From Jaltomata sinuosa (taxonomy: Eukaryota > Streptophyta > Magnoliopsida > Solanales > Solanaceae): a DNA stretch of 64,000 nt. Below, piece after piece: positions 34,887 through 45,985 of the stretch. Below the pieces are notes generated by a model, which saw nothing but the letters and a program-made list of their open reading frames with translations, ran no database searches and had not been told where the DNA came from. Made by a program: the position numbers and the translations under genes. The stretch lies in contig QJPP01000280.1 in NCBI GenBank assembly GCA_003996215.1, forward strand, positions 62,001-126,000, given 5' to 3'. The stretch's first letter is position 1. Every line of letters starts with the position of its first letter.

Positions 34887-35700
34887 CCTCAAGCAACTAA
34901 GATTGCTAAGTTAGAAAATGATCTTCAAAATTGGAATATACCCCAAGAACCTTTTAAAAAGATTTACCATTTAGGTAATTTCAGTTTCATTACTAAGCAT
35001 AATATTAAGACCTGTGAGTCTACTATTGCTATTAATAATTATTTAGAGATTATTCGCTTGTTAAAAGATAACGATATCAATCGTTATAAAACTGATTACA
35101 ATTATTTACATAATGGTTTGGTTCAAGTTGCTGTCAAGCCTCTTTTTCGAAAAGGCTTAGATATTCCTGTTTGTGTCCTCCTTAGAGATGACCGTTTTCT
35201 TAATTTTGATGATTCTTTATTAGGAGTCCTCCAGAGTAACCTTGCTGATGTCACGGACTCCTTGACCCTCAACGTCAAAACAAAGAATCTGAACAACAAA
35301 TCCAATACTCGAGAGATAGATATTATCTATAGAGTATATTACAGGCTTATGAAAACCACTCTGGCACCAAAGGCTCGTATTGAGATCCAAAAAGGTGTAA
35401 CTATGCTTATGGAGGCCAACCATGAACATAGTACTATCTTTGTCCCTAGACTCCTCAAATGGAATGATGTCCTCTCTAGCAATGATTGGCACTTTGATGC
35501 CATAACCCAAACTTTCTCATCTCACTCTGAGAGATATAAAATTGAAAGAGTCATACAGTTCCCTGATGGATCTATAGAACTCAAATTCCTTGACAATTCT
35601 ATAACAAGATCCTCATCTCATAGAAGGTCATCTTGGTCTTGTCCTTCAACCTCATGTCCTTCTAGACCTGTTCCCAGACCACCTTCTTCTTCAAAAACCC
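34887..35700 (+). pseudogene. Caulimovirid movement protein, copy A, 5'-truncated with internal deletion
   Basis: Homology to the copy beginning at 42371 starts at about its residue 15. Recognisable segments are PLFRKGLDIPVCVLL and RFLNFDDSLLG. Compared with the second copy, 57 bp are absent at 35250, an in-frame loss from the conserved core. The open frame (34872-35711) begins in element 3 sequence, so its start is chimeric, and a frame change near 35600 separates it from the coat region. The family acts at plasmodesmata to move virus between cells. This copy is broken. Confidence 0.82.
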
Positions 35701-37945
35701 AGAGGAAGTAGAAACTATTCCAGTCGATAATGACAAGGGAAAAGTCACTGGAGTAGACTTTTCGGGAGAAATCCCCAAAGTCTTTTACCAGGATCTTCCC
35801 ACTAGCCCCACTGCTAGTGTAATGGCACCTCCTCATGAGGATAAACCAGGGTGGATCAAAATGATCAAAACGGCCAGTACCTTTAGTCTTGACAAAAATA
35901 CCTTTCATAAACTCTGGACTCATCCTGAAAACCAAAAACTAAGAGGAAGTAGTATGTTGCTACTTATACTCTTCAACAAAGAGAATCCTTCAGAGATTCC
36001 TGGATGGCAGACATGAAAAGAATAGGTTGAGAAATCGAATTCTTTAAATGGTTTGAAATGACTGGTAAGATCGATAACCAGATCGAATCTCTTCAAGTCA
36101 TTATCAATAAATGGTATACAACTTCTAACAAAGTTGTAGAATCTACCACTCCTCCTCTCGAAGGAATCAATATCCCTATAGCTGGCACTATTATCAAAGC
36201 TTCTCCTTTTAAAGAAAAAAGTGATAAGCCTGCCTCCTTTGTCACCTCTGCTAACATAGATCGAGTAGTAGAACAGAACAACTACTCCAAACAAATTCTT
36301 CACACTATTTCCAGACAAATCGAAGATTCCAAACCTTCCATAAGTAGAAGACCTATTCCATCTTCTACTTCTTCTAACCAGAACTTCGAACCTAACCCAG
36401 GGTTTAAACTTACTAAATTTTCCAGGGATAAATTCCCTAAATTCAAAGATACCTTTGAAATATCCGGAAATGTCCTTGATAAAATCAATGAACAACTTTC
36501 CAATTTCAACATCTCTACCAAAGAAGAGAAACCCCAGAAAGTAGTTTCAACTCTTCATGAAAAACCCACTCTTATTCATAAACTGACGAATGATCATTTT
36601 CACAACAGGAAAAACTATCATAATCGTCCATCTTTCCCAGACCTCCAATATGAGGAAAATGCGTTCCTATCCACTTCTTCTCATAAAGGGAGAGGCATCA
36701 CAGAATGGAATATTGATGGCTTAGCTGAACATCAAATCTATAACAAACTCCATGAAATGGGAGTAGCTATTACTGCATATAAGATAAGGATCTCTACGGA
36801 TAAAGAAGCTGCCAATTATGATTGTTGTTGGGTTCATAGGCATGTTAAAACATTGGTGGGATAACTACTGCAATGATGAGACCAAGCAACTCATTTATAA
36901 TGCCTCTGCAACAGAAACCATTGTCAAATCAGAAGGAACTTCCGAAACACATTCCCAAGTTATTAGAGAAGATGTTTGTGCCACACTTCTCTATCATATC
37001 TCTAAGCATTTCATTGGTGAGCCCAAACTCTTCCAGGATAGAAGTCTCTAAATCCTTAACAATCTCAGTTGTCCTACACTAGATGACTTCATTAGATACA
37101 AACATGCTTTCCTAAGCAAAGTCATGATTCGCCCAGACTGTCATCTGGATTTCTGGAAAGAGCGCTTTATAAGTGGCCTTCCCCCTCTCTTTGCTGATAA
37201 AGTCAGAACCAAAATCCAAGACCACAACGATGGTCGAATTCCTTACAGCCAATTGACATAGAGAGATTTTGTCAGTACTATTAATATTGTAGGGCTCAAA
37301 CTCTGCACAGATGTCAAACTCAAACATCAGCTCAAAAAAGAGCAATCATCCTCTAGACGAGAATTAGGAAGTTTATGTCAAGACTTCGGTTTTATCACTC
37401 CTCCTGACCGAGTAAAGAGAGACAAAAAATCCAAGAGATCTCATCGAATTAATTCTTGAAGAGATTCAACCAAAACTACCAAAAAGAAGTCCAGGTCCAA
37501 AAGACCCAGAGATTCAAAACCTGATGTTTGCTGGGCATGTGGCAAATCCGATCATAAATCCAATGAATGCAAGTCAAAAACCAAGAAGAAAAAGATTAAC
37601 CTTTTTAGTATAGACGAAGACACCAAGGAAAAACTCCTTTCCATACTAGATGAACCCTTCTCTGACTCTTCTGAAGAATCAAGTGATGATGAAGATATCA
37701 ACATTGAGTATGAATCTGATTCTAGACAATCAGGTCATGATTGCAATTGCACTAAAACTTTCTGTGCTTGTGACAATACTCCCCAAAATATCAGAGTCCT
37801 TTCGAATGACTCAAAAGAAACCCTTTTTGACATCATCCAACATATCAGTGATGAAGAGTCTAGAAAGCGTTATCTCATAGAACTCAAGAATATCATTCTT
37901 AACACTGACAAACCAAAACCCAGACATATAGTTGAACCTTTCAGC
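35701..37945 (+). pseudogene. Caulimovirid coat protein region with zinc knuckle, copy A
   Basis: Frames are split by stops near 35940, 36015 and 36030, by a frame change near 36820, and by stops near 37260 and at 37457. The core has FIGMLKHWWDNYCND near 36830 and a conserved FWKERFISGLPPLF near 37150. A basic tract is followed by the CCHC knuckle CWACGKSDHKSNEC at 37529-37570, then an acidic tract (SDSSEESSDDEDIN). Coat proteins of this family package genomic DNA. The TGA at 37457 is specific to copy A; copy B has CGA there. Confidence 0.82.
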
Positions 37946-38890
37946 ATGAAACAAATCATGAACCGATCAGACAGCCTGTCTGAACCCACTATTGCTGACC
38001 TTCGTCATGAGGTCTCCAATCTTAAGGATGAAATCCGTAATATCAAATCCAGGCTTGGAAAATTTGAAACAGATATTCTTACTGACCAAATCCTCAAACA
38101 GGTCACCAGTCAGAACCCCGATTCTGATCATGAAACTTCCCAAGAAGATGATATTAATCCTCTTCATTTTAATAATGACCACTTAGCTGAACCTGGAAAT
38201 TCTCCTTCTACTTCTGAAGCTCCAGGTGTAACTGTCATTTCCTCGGTCAGACCTCAGAGTTACCATATACCTGTTCGTATTGTTATCAATAAACAATTTG
38301 TAATTAACAAAATTGCTTTGCTTGACAGTAGTGCAGATCGTAACTGCATAGTAAAAGGTATTATTCCCATTCAATACTTGCAAAAAAGTACTTCAAAACT
38401 ATACTCCGCTACGGGAGAACTTTTAAAAATTAATTATAAGCTTTCAAAAGCTCATATTTGCAATAATGGAATTTGTTTAACAAATGACTTCGTTATTACT
38501 GAAGATATCAATGAAGATATTATTCTTGGAATTCCTTTTATCTCCCAGATAAAACCTTATTTTACTGATTTAAACGGTATTAAAACCTCTATCCTAGGAA
38601 AAGAATTACATTTTCCTTTTGTCAAAACCCTTTCACAAGATGAAAGTAATTTTATCAGAAAAAATACAGTTTTTAGTAGTAACAAACTTTCTCAACATAT
38701 CACCTTTCTAAAGGATGAAATTAGAGTAAAGAAAATTGAGCAGATTTTAAAAACCCCGAGAATGGTTACTAAAATAGCCACTCTTCAAAAACAATTTGAA
38801 CAAGAAATATGCTCGGATTTTCCGAATGCTTTTTGGGAAAGAAAAAGGCATATTATCGAACTCCCATATATTGAAGGATTCAATGAATAG
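37946..38890 (+). pseudogene. Caulimovirid aspartic protease region, copy A
   Basis: This continues the same register as the zinc knuckle, with no stop from 37460 to the TAG at 38888. A predicted coiled coil (TIADLRHEVSNLKDEIRN) comes first, then the protease with LLDSSADRNC (Asp at 38324-38326) and IILGIPFISQIKPYF as the second motif. The first motif has Ser where copy B has Gly (LDSGAD), probably an inactivating change. The open frame of about 476 codons is the longest viral one here. Confidence 0.83.
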
Positions 38891-40250
38891 GCCATTACTA
38901 CTAAAGCAAGGCCTATTCAAATGAGTCAAGAAATGATGGAATTTTTTTAAAAAGAAATTAATAATCTTTTACAAAACAAAATTATTAGAGTTTCTAAATC
39001 ACCATGGACCTGCTCTGCTTTCTATGTCAACAAAAATGCTGAAAAATAAAGAGGAGCACCAAGATTGGTTATAAATTACAAACCTCTTAATTCTGTGTTA
39101 AAATTGATTAGGTGCCCAATTCCTAATAAAAGAGATCTTTTAAAAAAGAACTTTTAAAGCCAATGTTTATAGTAAATTTGATATGAAATCAGCTTTTTAG
39201 CAGATCCAAATATCTGAAAAAGATAAATACAAAACTACTTTCAATGTCCCTTTTGGGCAATAGAAATGGAATTTTATGCCTTTCAGACTCAAGAATGCTC
39301 CGTCTGAATTTCAAAACATCATGAATTCAATATGCAATGACTACAGTCATATGTCTATTGTTTACATAGATGATGTATTAATATTTTCTGAAAATATTGA
39401 TTCTCATTTTAAGCATCTTAATACTTTCTTCAAAGTAGTAAAAAATAATGGGTTAGTTGTTAGTGCTAAGAAAATCAAGCTCTTCCAAACTACCATCAGA
39501 TTTTTAGGTCATGACCTTTATCAAGGTACCTATAAACCTATTTGTAGAGACATAGAGTTCTCCTCCAAATTCTCCAATGAGATTATTGATAAAACCCAAC
39601 TCCAAAGATTCTTAGGAAGTCTTAATTATGTTGCAGATTTTATTCCCAAAATAAGACAAGTCTGTGAACCTTTTTACAAGCGTCTTAGAAAAAACCCCAT
39701 TCCTTGGAGCCATGAACAAACTAAAGCTTTCATCCAAATTAAAGCTTTGGTCCAGAGTCTCCCATGTCTAGGAATTCCTAATCCAGAAGCCTTTATGATT
39801 GTTGAAACTGATTCTTCTGACATTGGTTATAGAGGAATCCTCAAACAAAGAATTGACCAATAGTCGCAGGAGCAACTGGTCCGTTTTACTTCAGGAATCT
39901 GGAATTCCCCCCAAAAGAATTATTCTACTGTTAAAAAAGAAGTCTTATCTATAGTGCTATGTATCAGTAAGTTTCAAGATGACTTGGTTAACAAAGAACT
40001 TTTATTTAGAGTAGATTGCAAATCTGCTAAAGAAATTTTACAAAAAGATGTGAAAACCCTTGTTTCAAAACAAATATTTGCTAGATGGCAAGCTCTACTA
40101 TCTAGCTTCGATTTTCAAATTGACTTTATAAAAGGAGAAGAAAATTCCCTCCCAGATTTCTTAACAAGAGAATTTCTACAGGGAAACAATGAGGCCCAGT
40201 ATGAGGCCCCAGAAGCCAGATTCACCGCAGAGACCACAACAAATGGCTAG
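38891..40250 (+). pseudogene. Caulimovirid reverse transcriptase and RNase H, copy A
   Basis: RT segments are SKSPWTCSAFYV, RLVINYKPLN, the catalytic YIDDVLIF at 39363-39386 and FLGSLNYVADFIP. RNase H starts near 39803 (VETDSSDIGY) and ends at FLTREFLQ near 40175. Stops at 38948, 39047, 39198 and near 39262 and 39861 break it, with a frame change near 39150. The 38888, 38948, 39047 and 39198 stops recur in copy B. The enzyme would convert pregenomic RNA to DNA from the tRNA-Met primer. Confidence 0.87.
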
Positions 40251-41439
40251 ACCATTCGATCTCCCTCTCTTAAGGTTACCCCAGAGGCCACCAATCCCAG
40301 CAGGAGCAAATCCCAGGATGGAATTTCAAAACAGGTATATTGCTCTAGCAGAGTACCCAAAATTACAAGGTCCTACACCTACCAAGCTGATCAACCAAAA
40401 GATTGAGCATGGAGCATCATCTTCTTCGGTACAAACCAAAGAAAGCTACACAATGAAGGCCCCAGACACCTTTGCACAAGCAGTTAAACCAACGTCAGGA
40501 AAAAAACCTGATACATCTCCTCCAAAAGAAGAATTTGATTTCTTGACAAAACAAGTTTTGCCAATACTGGCGATAGAAAAACAATATGAAGGAACTCCGA
40601 TTCCTAGTCTTATCAGACCAGTATACTTGAATGACAATATTGTGGATACAGATAATCCACTTAAGTCCCAAAGATACTTCGAAGCCATATTAGTAGACAC
40701 AGAGTCTATTATCATTGAACACACCATGAGTGAAAAGAATCCAGAAATTATCAGTTTTTCTAGATTCACTATCAAGAGGGTCTTATCTCCATCAGAATGG
40801 TATACAGACCACCTCCTTACCCCCATCATATTATCTATGCCTCATAAGCCACAGACTTATAATTGGCATGACTATAAGAATGCATGGTTCAATTTCCTAT
40901 ATATCAGACCAGGACATACTTGGTTCGTCAAATATTGTCCAAAAATGGTCAAATCAGTCATCCCCAGATGGTTTTACGAATGGTGGAACTATTTTGGAGG
41001 AAACAGAGATATTCTCCCCCAACAATTTCTCCACAGGTTTGATGAATTTCAAGTGAAAGAAGAAATCTCCACACTCCCAGAACACATTAAAATGTGTAAA
41101 TATTTTATTAAGAAAAGAATTTCTTATATTATATCCTGGAACTTTGCCAAGATAGAGTAAGATAGAATCAAGTATCTCTCTAAAGAAATCAAAATTCGAG
41201 GATGGATCTCCAAAGTGGTATCTAAGAACCCAGCTAAGGTATCACCCAAAGCAGCCTCAACTTCGCCATCAAAGAATGTGCTCAAAGAAAGATTAAAGAA
41301 ATCCCTCCAAGAGATGGACAATGATCAGTCAAATGATGAAGACATTATGCTTCTCTTAGAAGAAGCTACAACAAAAACCAATAACGGAGACATGCTAGAC
41401 CCCACGGGAATAGCAGCAGCCTATCTTGACTCCTATTAA
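40189..41439 (+). pseudogene. Caulimovirid ORF2, unknown function, copy A
   Basis: A 417-codon register starts at an ATG at 40189, overlapping the end of the RT/RNase H frame by 62 bp in the +1 frame. One stop (TAA at 41158) divides it; copy B has a Leu codon there. The N-terminus is Pro/Arg-rich with a short duplication of ATGAGGCCC not seen in copy B. The middle is globular and aromatic-rich (PRWFYEWWNYFGGNRDILP). The C-terminal part is charged (LKERLKKSLQEM) and acidic. I do not recognise a catalytic motif. Position after the polyprotein matches florendovirus ORF2. Confidence 0.72.
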
Positions 41440-41680
41440 GAACATGAGAATGAACTTTGGGAAAAGTAGAGGTTCAAAGAATCAGAATTACTTTTTCCAA
41501 AAGGAAACTTACTGTTCCTAAAACGAATCTAGAAAAGTAAGTCTCTTATCAAAAAGAAGACGACAAGCCATCACCCTTCATTTAAAAAAGAAGAATATCA
41601 TTATCAACCATTGTAGTGTCGGCAAGATCACAACCCTCCAAGTGTTCATTTAAGATACAGTCTCCTATGTATCCTTACTC
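41440..41680 (+). other. Caulimovirid intergenic region upstream of the TATA box
   Basis: About 240 bp without a supported frame between the ORF2 stop and the TATA box. By position it would hold upstream promoter elements of the pregenomic RNA promoter. No specific element could be assigned. Confidence 0.5.
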
Positions 41681-41688
41681 TATAAAAG
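41681..41688 (+). promoter_or_regulatory. Pregenomic RNA TATA box, copy A
   Basis: TATAAAAG in the context CTCTATAAAAGGATAAAC lies between ORF2 and the primer site, as in caulimovirid pregenomic promoters. The same box is preserved in copy B at 53322-53329 on the minus strand. Confidence 0.75.
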
Positions 41689-41801
41689 GATAAACTTTTA
41701 GAAATAGCAGGGCATCAGAAAATTCACCTGAAATATTCTTTAATACTCTTCTCCCTCTTCTCTCCCTTTGTAAAAACTTTCCGCAGTACCTCTTATGCAT
41801 T

Positions 41802-41807
41802 AATAAA
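41802..41807 (+). terminator. Pregenomic RNA poly(A) signal, copy A
   Basis: AATAAA about 120 bp downstream of the TATA box. In this family the signal lies in the terminally redundant region, bypassed on the first pass and used on the second. Confidence 0.65.
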
Positions 41808-41877
41808 ATTTGTAAGTTTTATAATTTTACTTCAATATCCTACTACTTAGATTAGTATATTCACAATCCATTTTACT

Positions 41878-41889
41878 TGGTATCAGAGC
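41878..41889 (+). other. Caulimovirid primer binding site, initiator tRNA-Met
   Basis: TGGTATCAGAGC is a perfect initiator tRNA-Met site. It lies downstream of the poly(A) signal and before the leader. It conventionally marks position 1 of the circular viral genome. Confidence 0.9.
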
Positions 41890-42370
41890 AATGTTGGCAG
41901 TATACGTCCTTAGCATGAGCGGCTAAGCACATATACTGTCTAAGGCATGACAAAATTATTTTAAGAAGTATTTTAATAATTTACTTTAAGATGTTCGTTT
42001 ATATAAGATTATTGTTTTATATATCCTGTTCCTATTAATTGTTTCTATACCTGGTGTGAGGTATTCATTCTTTCCTAAGTGTGTGAGATAGCCGAATAAT
42101 ACCCGGTGCATACGTTGGCTAGCCCGATTTGAAGGTCGTTAAGCCAGGAGGGCGTCTAGACCTGTTAATGGTGATCCCTTAGCCAAGATAACTCTAGGAA
42201 AGAACAGATGTAAAACCAAGAGAACCTCCCTTAGAAGCATATTATTAGGATCTTTGATATGTATGATAATACTCTGTATACGCTAACATACTTATTGTAT
42301 TATTATTATTATTTTACTTGTTAAAGGATTTTGCACTGTAAGCCCTTAAGACAGTATTATTTTTATTAAA
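41890..42370 (+). other. Caulimovirid leader before the movement protein
   Basis: About 480 bp with no long frame. Caulimovirid leaders are long, structured and rich in short upstream ORFs; the length and AT-rich content fit. It ends directly at the ATG at 42371. Confidence 0.7.
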
Positions 42371-42953
42371 ATGGAAAACAATCAACATATTTTAAACAAA
42401 ATTAATTTATCTTCTCAAGCAACTAAGATTGCTAAGTTAGAAAATGATCTTCAAAATTGGAATATACCCCAAGAACCTTTTAAAAAGATTTACCATTTAG
42501 GTAATTTCAGTTTCATTACTAAGCATAATATTAAGACCTGTGAGTCTACTATTGCTATTAATAATTCTTTAGAGATTATTCGCTTGTTAAAAGATAACGA
42601 TATCAATCGTTATAAAACTGATTACAATTATTTACATATTGGTTTGGTTCAAGTGGCTGTCAAGCCTCTTTTTCGAAAAGGCTTAGATATTCCTGTTTGT
42701 GTCCTCCTTAGAAATGACCGTTTTCTTAATTTTGATGATTCTTTATTAGGAGTCCTCCAGAGTAACCTTGCTGATGGCCCGGTATACTTTAATTGTTATC
42801 CTTAATTTTTAGTTGACATTAATTATCCTAAAGTCACGGACTCCTTGACCCTCAATGTCAAGACAAAGAATCTGAACAGCAAAGCCGATACTCGAGAGAT
42901 AGCTATTATCTATAGAGTATATTACAGGCATATGAAAACCACTCTGGCACCTT
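42371..42953 (+). pseudogene. Caulimovirid movement protein, second start in copy A, 3'-truncated
   Basis: The ATG at 42371 opens a 144-codon frame ending in a TAA at about 42803, inside the segment that the first copy has lost. The register continues to about 42953, where copy B begins in inverted orientation. Its N-terminus supplies the residues missing from the truncated first copy. The segment GPVYFNCYP belongs to the conserved core of caulimovirid movement proteins. Confidence 0.82.
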
Positions 42954-43009
42954 TAGTAGTAGGATATTGAAGCAAAATTATAAAACTTACAAATTTTATT
43001 AATGCATAC
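42954..43009 (-). mobile_element. Caulimovirid copy B, leader-proximal remnant at the inverted junction
   Basis: These 56 bp are the reverse complement of copy A around 41800-41855, including the poly(A) signal (TTTATT on the plus strand). They continue copy B beyond the Athila-like insertion, and their left edge joins the plus-strand movement protein fragment head to head. Confidence 0.85.
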
Positions 43010-44529
43010 TGATAACGCTCAAATTACACCTCAAATTAAGAAGCGTAAGTGGTCGTCGTCAAATATAGAACCCAAGAGAGGTTGGGGTCGATCCCACAGG
43101 GAATAAGGTGCAAATTAAGTCGTTAGTGAATTAGATGACTAATAATCAATAGTTTCTGGTAAATGGGGGGGGGTTGTATGGATCAAATTTTGATTGTTTC
43201 AAATAACAAATTGCAAGTTTTAACGAGTAAAATTCAGTAGAAGAGATGAACAAGGGAAGTGTTCACCATGGCGTCATAATAATTTCGACTCAAAGCTTAA
43301 CCGGGTTCTTTCTATATGTATATCACGATGTGATTGAATTAATGGTATCATCTAAACGTTTCTCAATCAAATAGACGAATTTCCTTTTCAATTCTCTCAA
43401 ACTTGAAAAGGTGAAATTTCTTATTTCAATCCTAAACATCAAGTAGATTAATCTAGTTACAACATTAATAATAAGACGAGAATTGGTGGTCTCGAATCCT
43501 CGTAGTTAATAAAATTTCCCGGTATTAATCTCTTTGGTCAAGCAAATCAAACCTAGGGATGTTCTAATGTTTGCAACCATTAAAAAACGTAAATAACGAA
43601 TGATTAACCACGTGACAGCATATAAATTGAACCCTACGCTACCCGGAATCTATATTGTTACTTTTGCCATGGCTCCCATAACCCTAGTTGTGGGAAATTA
43701 GCTACTCATGCTTTTAAAGAAATAGAAGAAAATCATATTCATAATAAGAGAAGGATTCTTACAAATCGTATGAAATTTACTTCAATTATCCAAGAACAAG
43801 AAGCCAAAAATCCCAAGAGTAATCGAGGAAGAAGAAAGAAACGTGTATGTCGTATTTTTCCTCTCAAAAAGTCGCTCAAAATAGTCTCTAGAAATATTGG
43901 GTAATGAATAAAAAAATAACCCTAACACTGGGTATTTATAGTAGCCCAGGAAATAAAGTCCAAAAATAGAATTTTCGGAATCCCGCGTCGCGTTGACGGG
44001 TCGCCTGACAGACCGTCACGAATTTGACTGGCCGTCACTTGAGCCGTCACTGCTAAACAGTGAGATTCCAAGAAAATTCTCAGGTAAGTCGTCCAGCAAG
44101 TGACGACTTACAGCTTTATATGCGTTTTATGACAAATTTTTAGGTAAGTCATCACCTGCTCGACGACTTACATGTATATAGGGTAAAAATGCATTTTGAG
44201 GAGTGCGTTTTATCTTGGTGGCTTGGGTGACGGTCTGTTAGGTCAGTGATGGGCCATCAGATGGGCCGTCACTCCTAGGCAGTGCTCGATGACTTGATGT
44301 CTCGTCCTGGCAGCCTGGCTGACGGCCAGTCACAGGTGTGACGGTCAGTCATGCCAGTCGTCAAGCATAACCAGTTGAGGTTTTTGAACATTTTTTCTTT
44401 CGTTTCTATCTCTAGCTCCATTCCCTGCAAATATAACAATAATACATCAAAAACCACAAAAGTTGCTTGAAAACTCGCGAGTATTCTTAGTTAAAGGCGT
44501 CAAATGTGCCGTAGAATCCCGGCACATCA
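43010..44529 (-). repeat. LTR-A of the Athila-like element (1520 bp, 3' LTR)
   Basis: On the minus strand it starts TGATGTGCCGGGATTC and ends GCGTTATCA. It closely matches LTR-B. The interval 43980-44350 has clustered GTAAGTCGTC/GACGACTTAC palindromes and CCGTCA motifs. The left flank is viral copy B. No matching target duplication can be tested because the far end of the array is truncated. Confidence 0.9.
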
Positions 44530-44542
44530 ACACCCTCAACTT
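44530..44542 (-). other. Polypurine tract beside LTR-A
   Basis: The minus strand reads AAGTTGAGGGTGT directly before the LTR start TGATGTGCC. A GCTTGAGGACAAGC phrase just upstream is common near gypsy 3' ends. The same sequence lies beside LTR-B at 50199-50211. Confidence 0.7.
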
Positions 44543-45985
44543 AAAACGTTCGCTTGTCCTCAAGCAACATGACAACAAAAACAAAATGACGACTCAACTA
44601 AGAATACAAACACATATCTTTAGCAAATCATGGCCACTCAACAGTCTATTAAATTTAAATCAAGCCCCCCCGGTAGTACACAAATGTATGAAACGCTAAC
44701 TTGCAAGGATCCAAACATGTCATTCCGATATGATATAATATTCTACATACACACACAACAGCTATCCCAACAGTCAATACATGATACAGAAATCTCGGTG
44801 CCCTCATTACAAAGAAGTCCCACACACAAGATTTGGGATTAGGTAATATGCTAACACTCACAAACGATTTCAAACAATGCACATGAGATGCCATAAGCTT
44901 GCCCTTGCTATTCTATTTTAGTTTTTCAGAAAGCCGCTCAGGATCACTACAGGACTTGTTTTGGCTTGTAATGAGGCTTCGGGTGCAGGTAGGATACGTT
45001 TGGGGAATAGTGACTAAACCCTCCTTGGAATCACCGACCTACTATTTCCACTTAACTTACTTCGTCCATCATTATTCACCTTTTTATTCCCTTATTTCTA
45101 GCTACAGGTGCGGCCTCTTTCTTTTGACAATTCTTTTTTCTTATTTTTCATCTCTTTTTCGTTTCTTTTTCTTTCTTTTCTTAGGCACACACCCGAAATT
45201 TTCATTCTATCCACAACCAATCTTATCCATCCTATTTTTCTTAACATTTACCTCTATAGGAGCCACCCTCAACTTAGGTTGATTGCCTGAGTTGAGGGGC
45301 ACGATGTCCAAGGAAGGACCAGGGCCAAAATAGGGATTCAAAGTTAAAAAGAAACGGTGACAGTTTATTGAAAGAATAGGGTCAATTATGGCTCAAACAA
45401 GGATCAAAGTGATTATTTCCATTTGGACGGTCTTATAGGCTAAGTGGACTGCACACAAAAAGGGCCTGTGATCCTTTCCTAAGCAACCAACTTCAAGCTT
45501 AACAAAATAGACCGGGCAAGTTCTAGATGCATGCACAGAGTAAAAGTTTATAACAATAAGCTCACACACACTTGGCACCAAGAAACCATACCACTACCAA
45601 CTATCAAAACATCAGCTCGGCTTAAGCATAATTATTACAATCACAACCACACAATGACATTCAAGGATCCAGAACAGTTAATCGTTTCAAACATAAGTAC
45701 AAAATCAACTTTTTCAGAGGGGGCTCTTTTTAGTTCAACTTTTAAAAAGCCATGCTTGCTATAGATATCACAACACAACCAAAATTTAAACGACAACCTA
45801 AACTTGCCGGTTCTACTAGATAGCACACCGAAGGGAAAAGAAACACAGCAACAAAAACCCTCGGTGGTGAAAGACTCAAAGGTATCCCAACAGCACCCTC
45901 AACTTAGACTCATGCATTGTTCCTAATGCATACATGTGAAAGCTAAAACTGTGAGAGAAAGGAATACCTGTGAAGCCCATAGGAC
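44543..45985 (-). other. Non-coding 3' internal region, copy 1
   Basis: About 1.4 kb between the gag stop and the polypurine tract. No supported frame exists. The small plus-strand frames recur as shadows in copy 2. It includes a T/C-rich tract on the plus strand at 45110-45185 and several AACTTAGG/TGAGTTGAGG phrases. This is where pol would lie in an autonomous relative. Confidence 0.6.

Larger units (their letters stand above)
34887..42953 (+). mobile_element. Endogenous caulimovirid copy A (florendovirus-like), more than one genome unit
   Basis: The order is movement protein, coat protein with zinc knuckle, protease, reverse transcriptase, RNase H, an overlapping ORF2, TATA box, poly(A) signal, tRNA-Met primer site, leader, then a second movement protein start. 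Equivalent points in the two movement protein copies (34890 and 42416) are 7526 bp apart, a size typical of Caulimoviridae. One polyprotein register followed by a separate ORF2 fits the florendovirus plan; solendovirus and petuvirus are alternatives. Multiple nonsense codons and indels show a non-functional old copy. It has no LTRs and no integrase. Confidence 0.88.

Noticed and set aside
41878..41900. TGGTATCAGAGC sites considered as tRNA gene fragments
   Set aside because: Only 12 bases match and no cloverleaf surrounds them. They are primer binding sites.
34887..42953. Viral block considered as another LTR retrotransposon
   Set aside because: It has a movement protein, no integrase and no LTRs. 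Its TATA box, poly(A) signal and primer site are placed as in a circular caulimovirid genome, with RT catalytic YIDD.
45108..45290. T/C-rich plus-strand frame (60 codons, repeated near 50776)
   Set aside because: Low-complexity polypyrimidine translation in the non-coding part of a minus-strand element.
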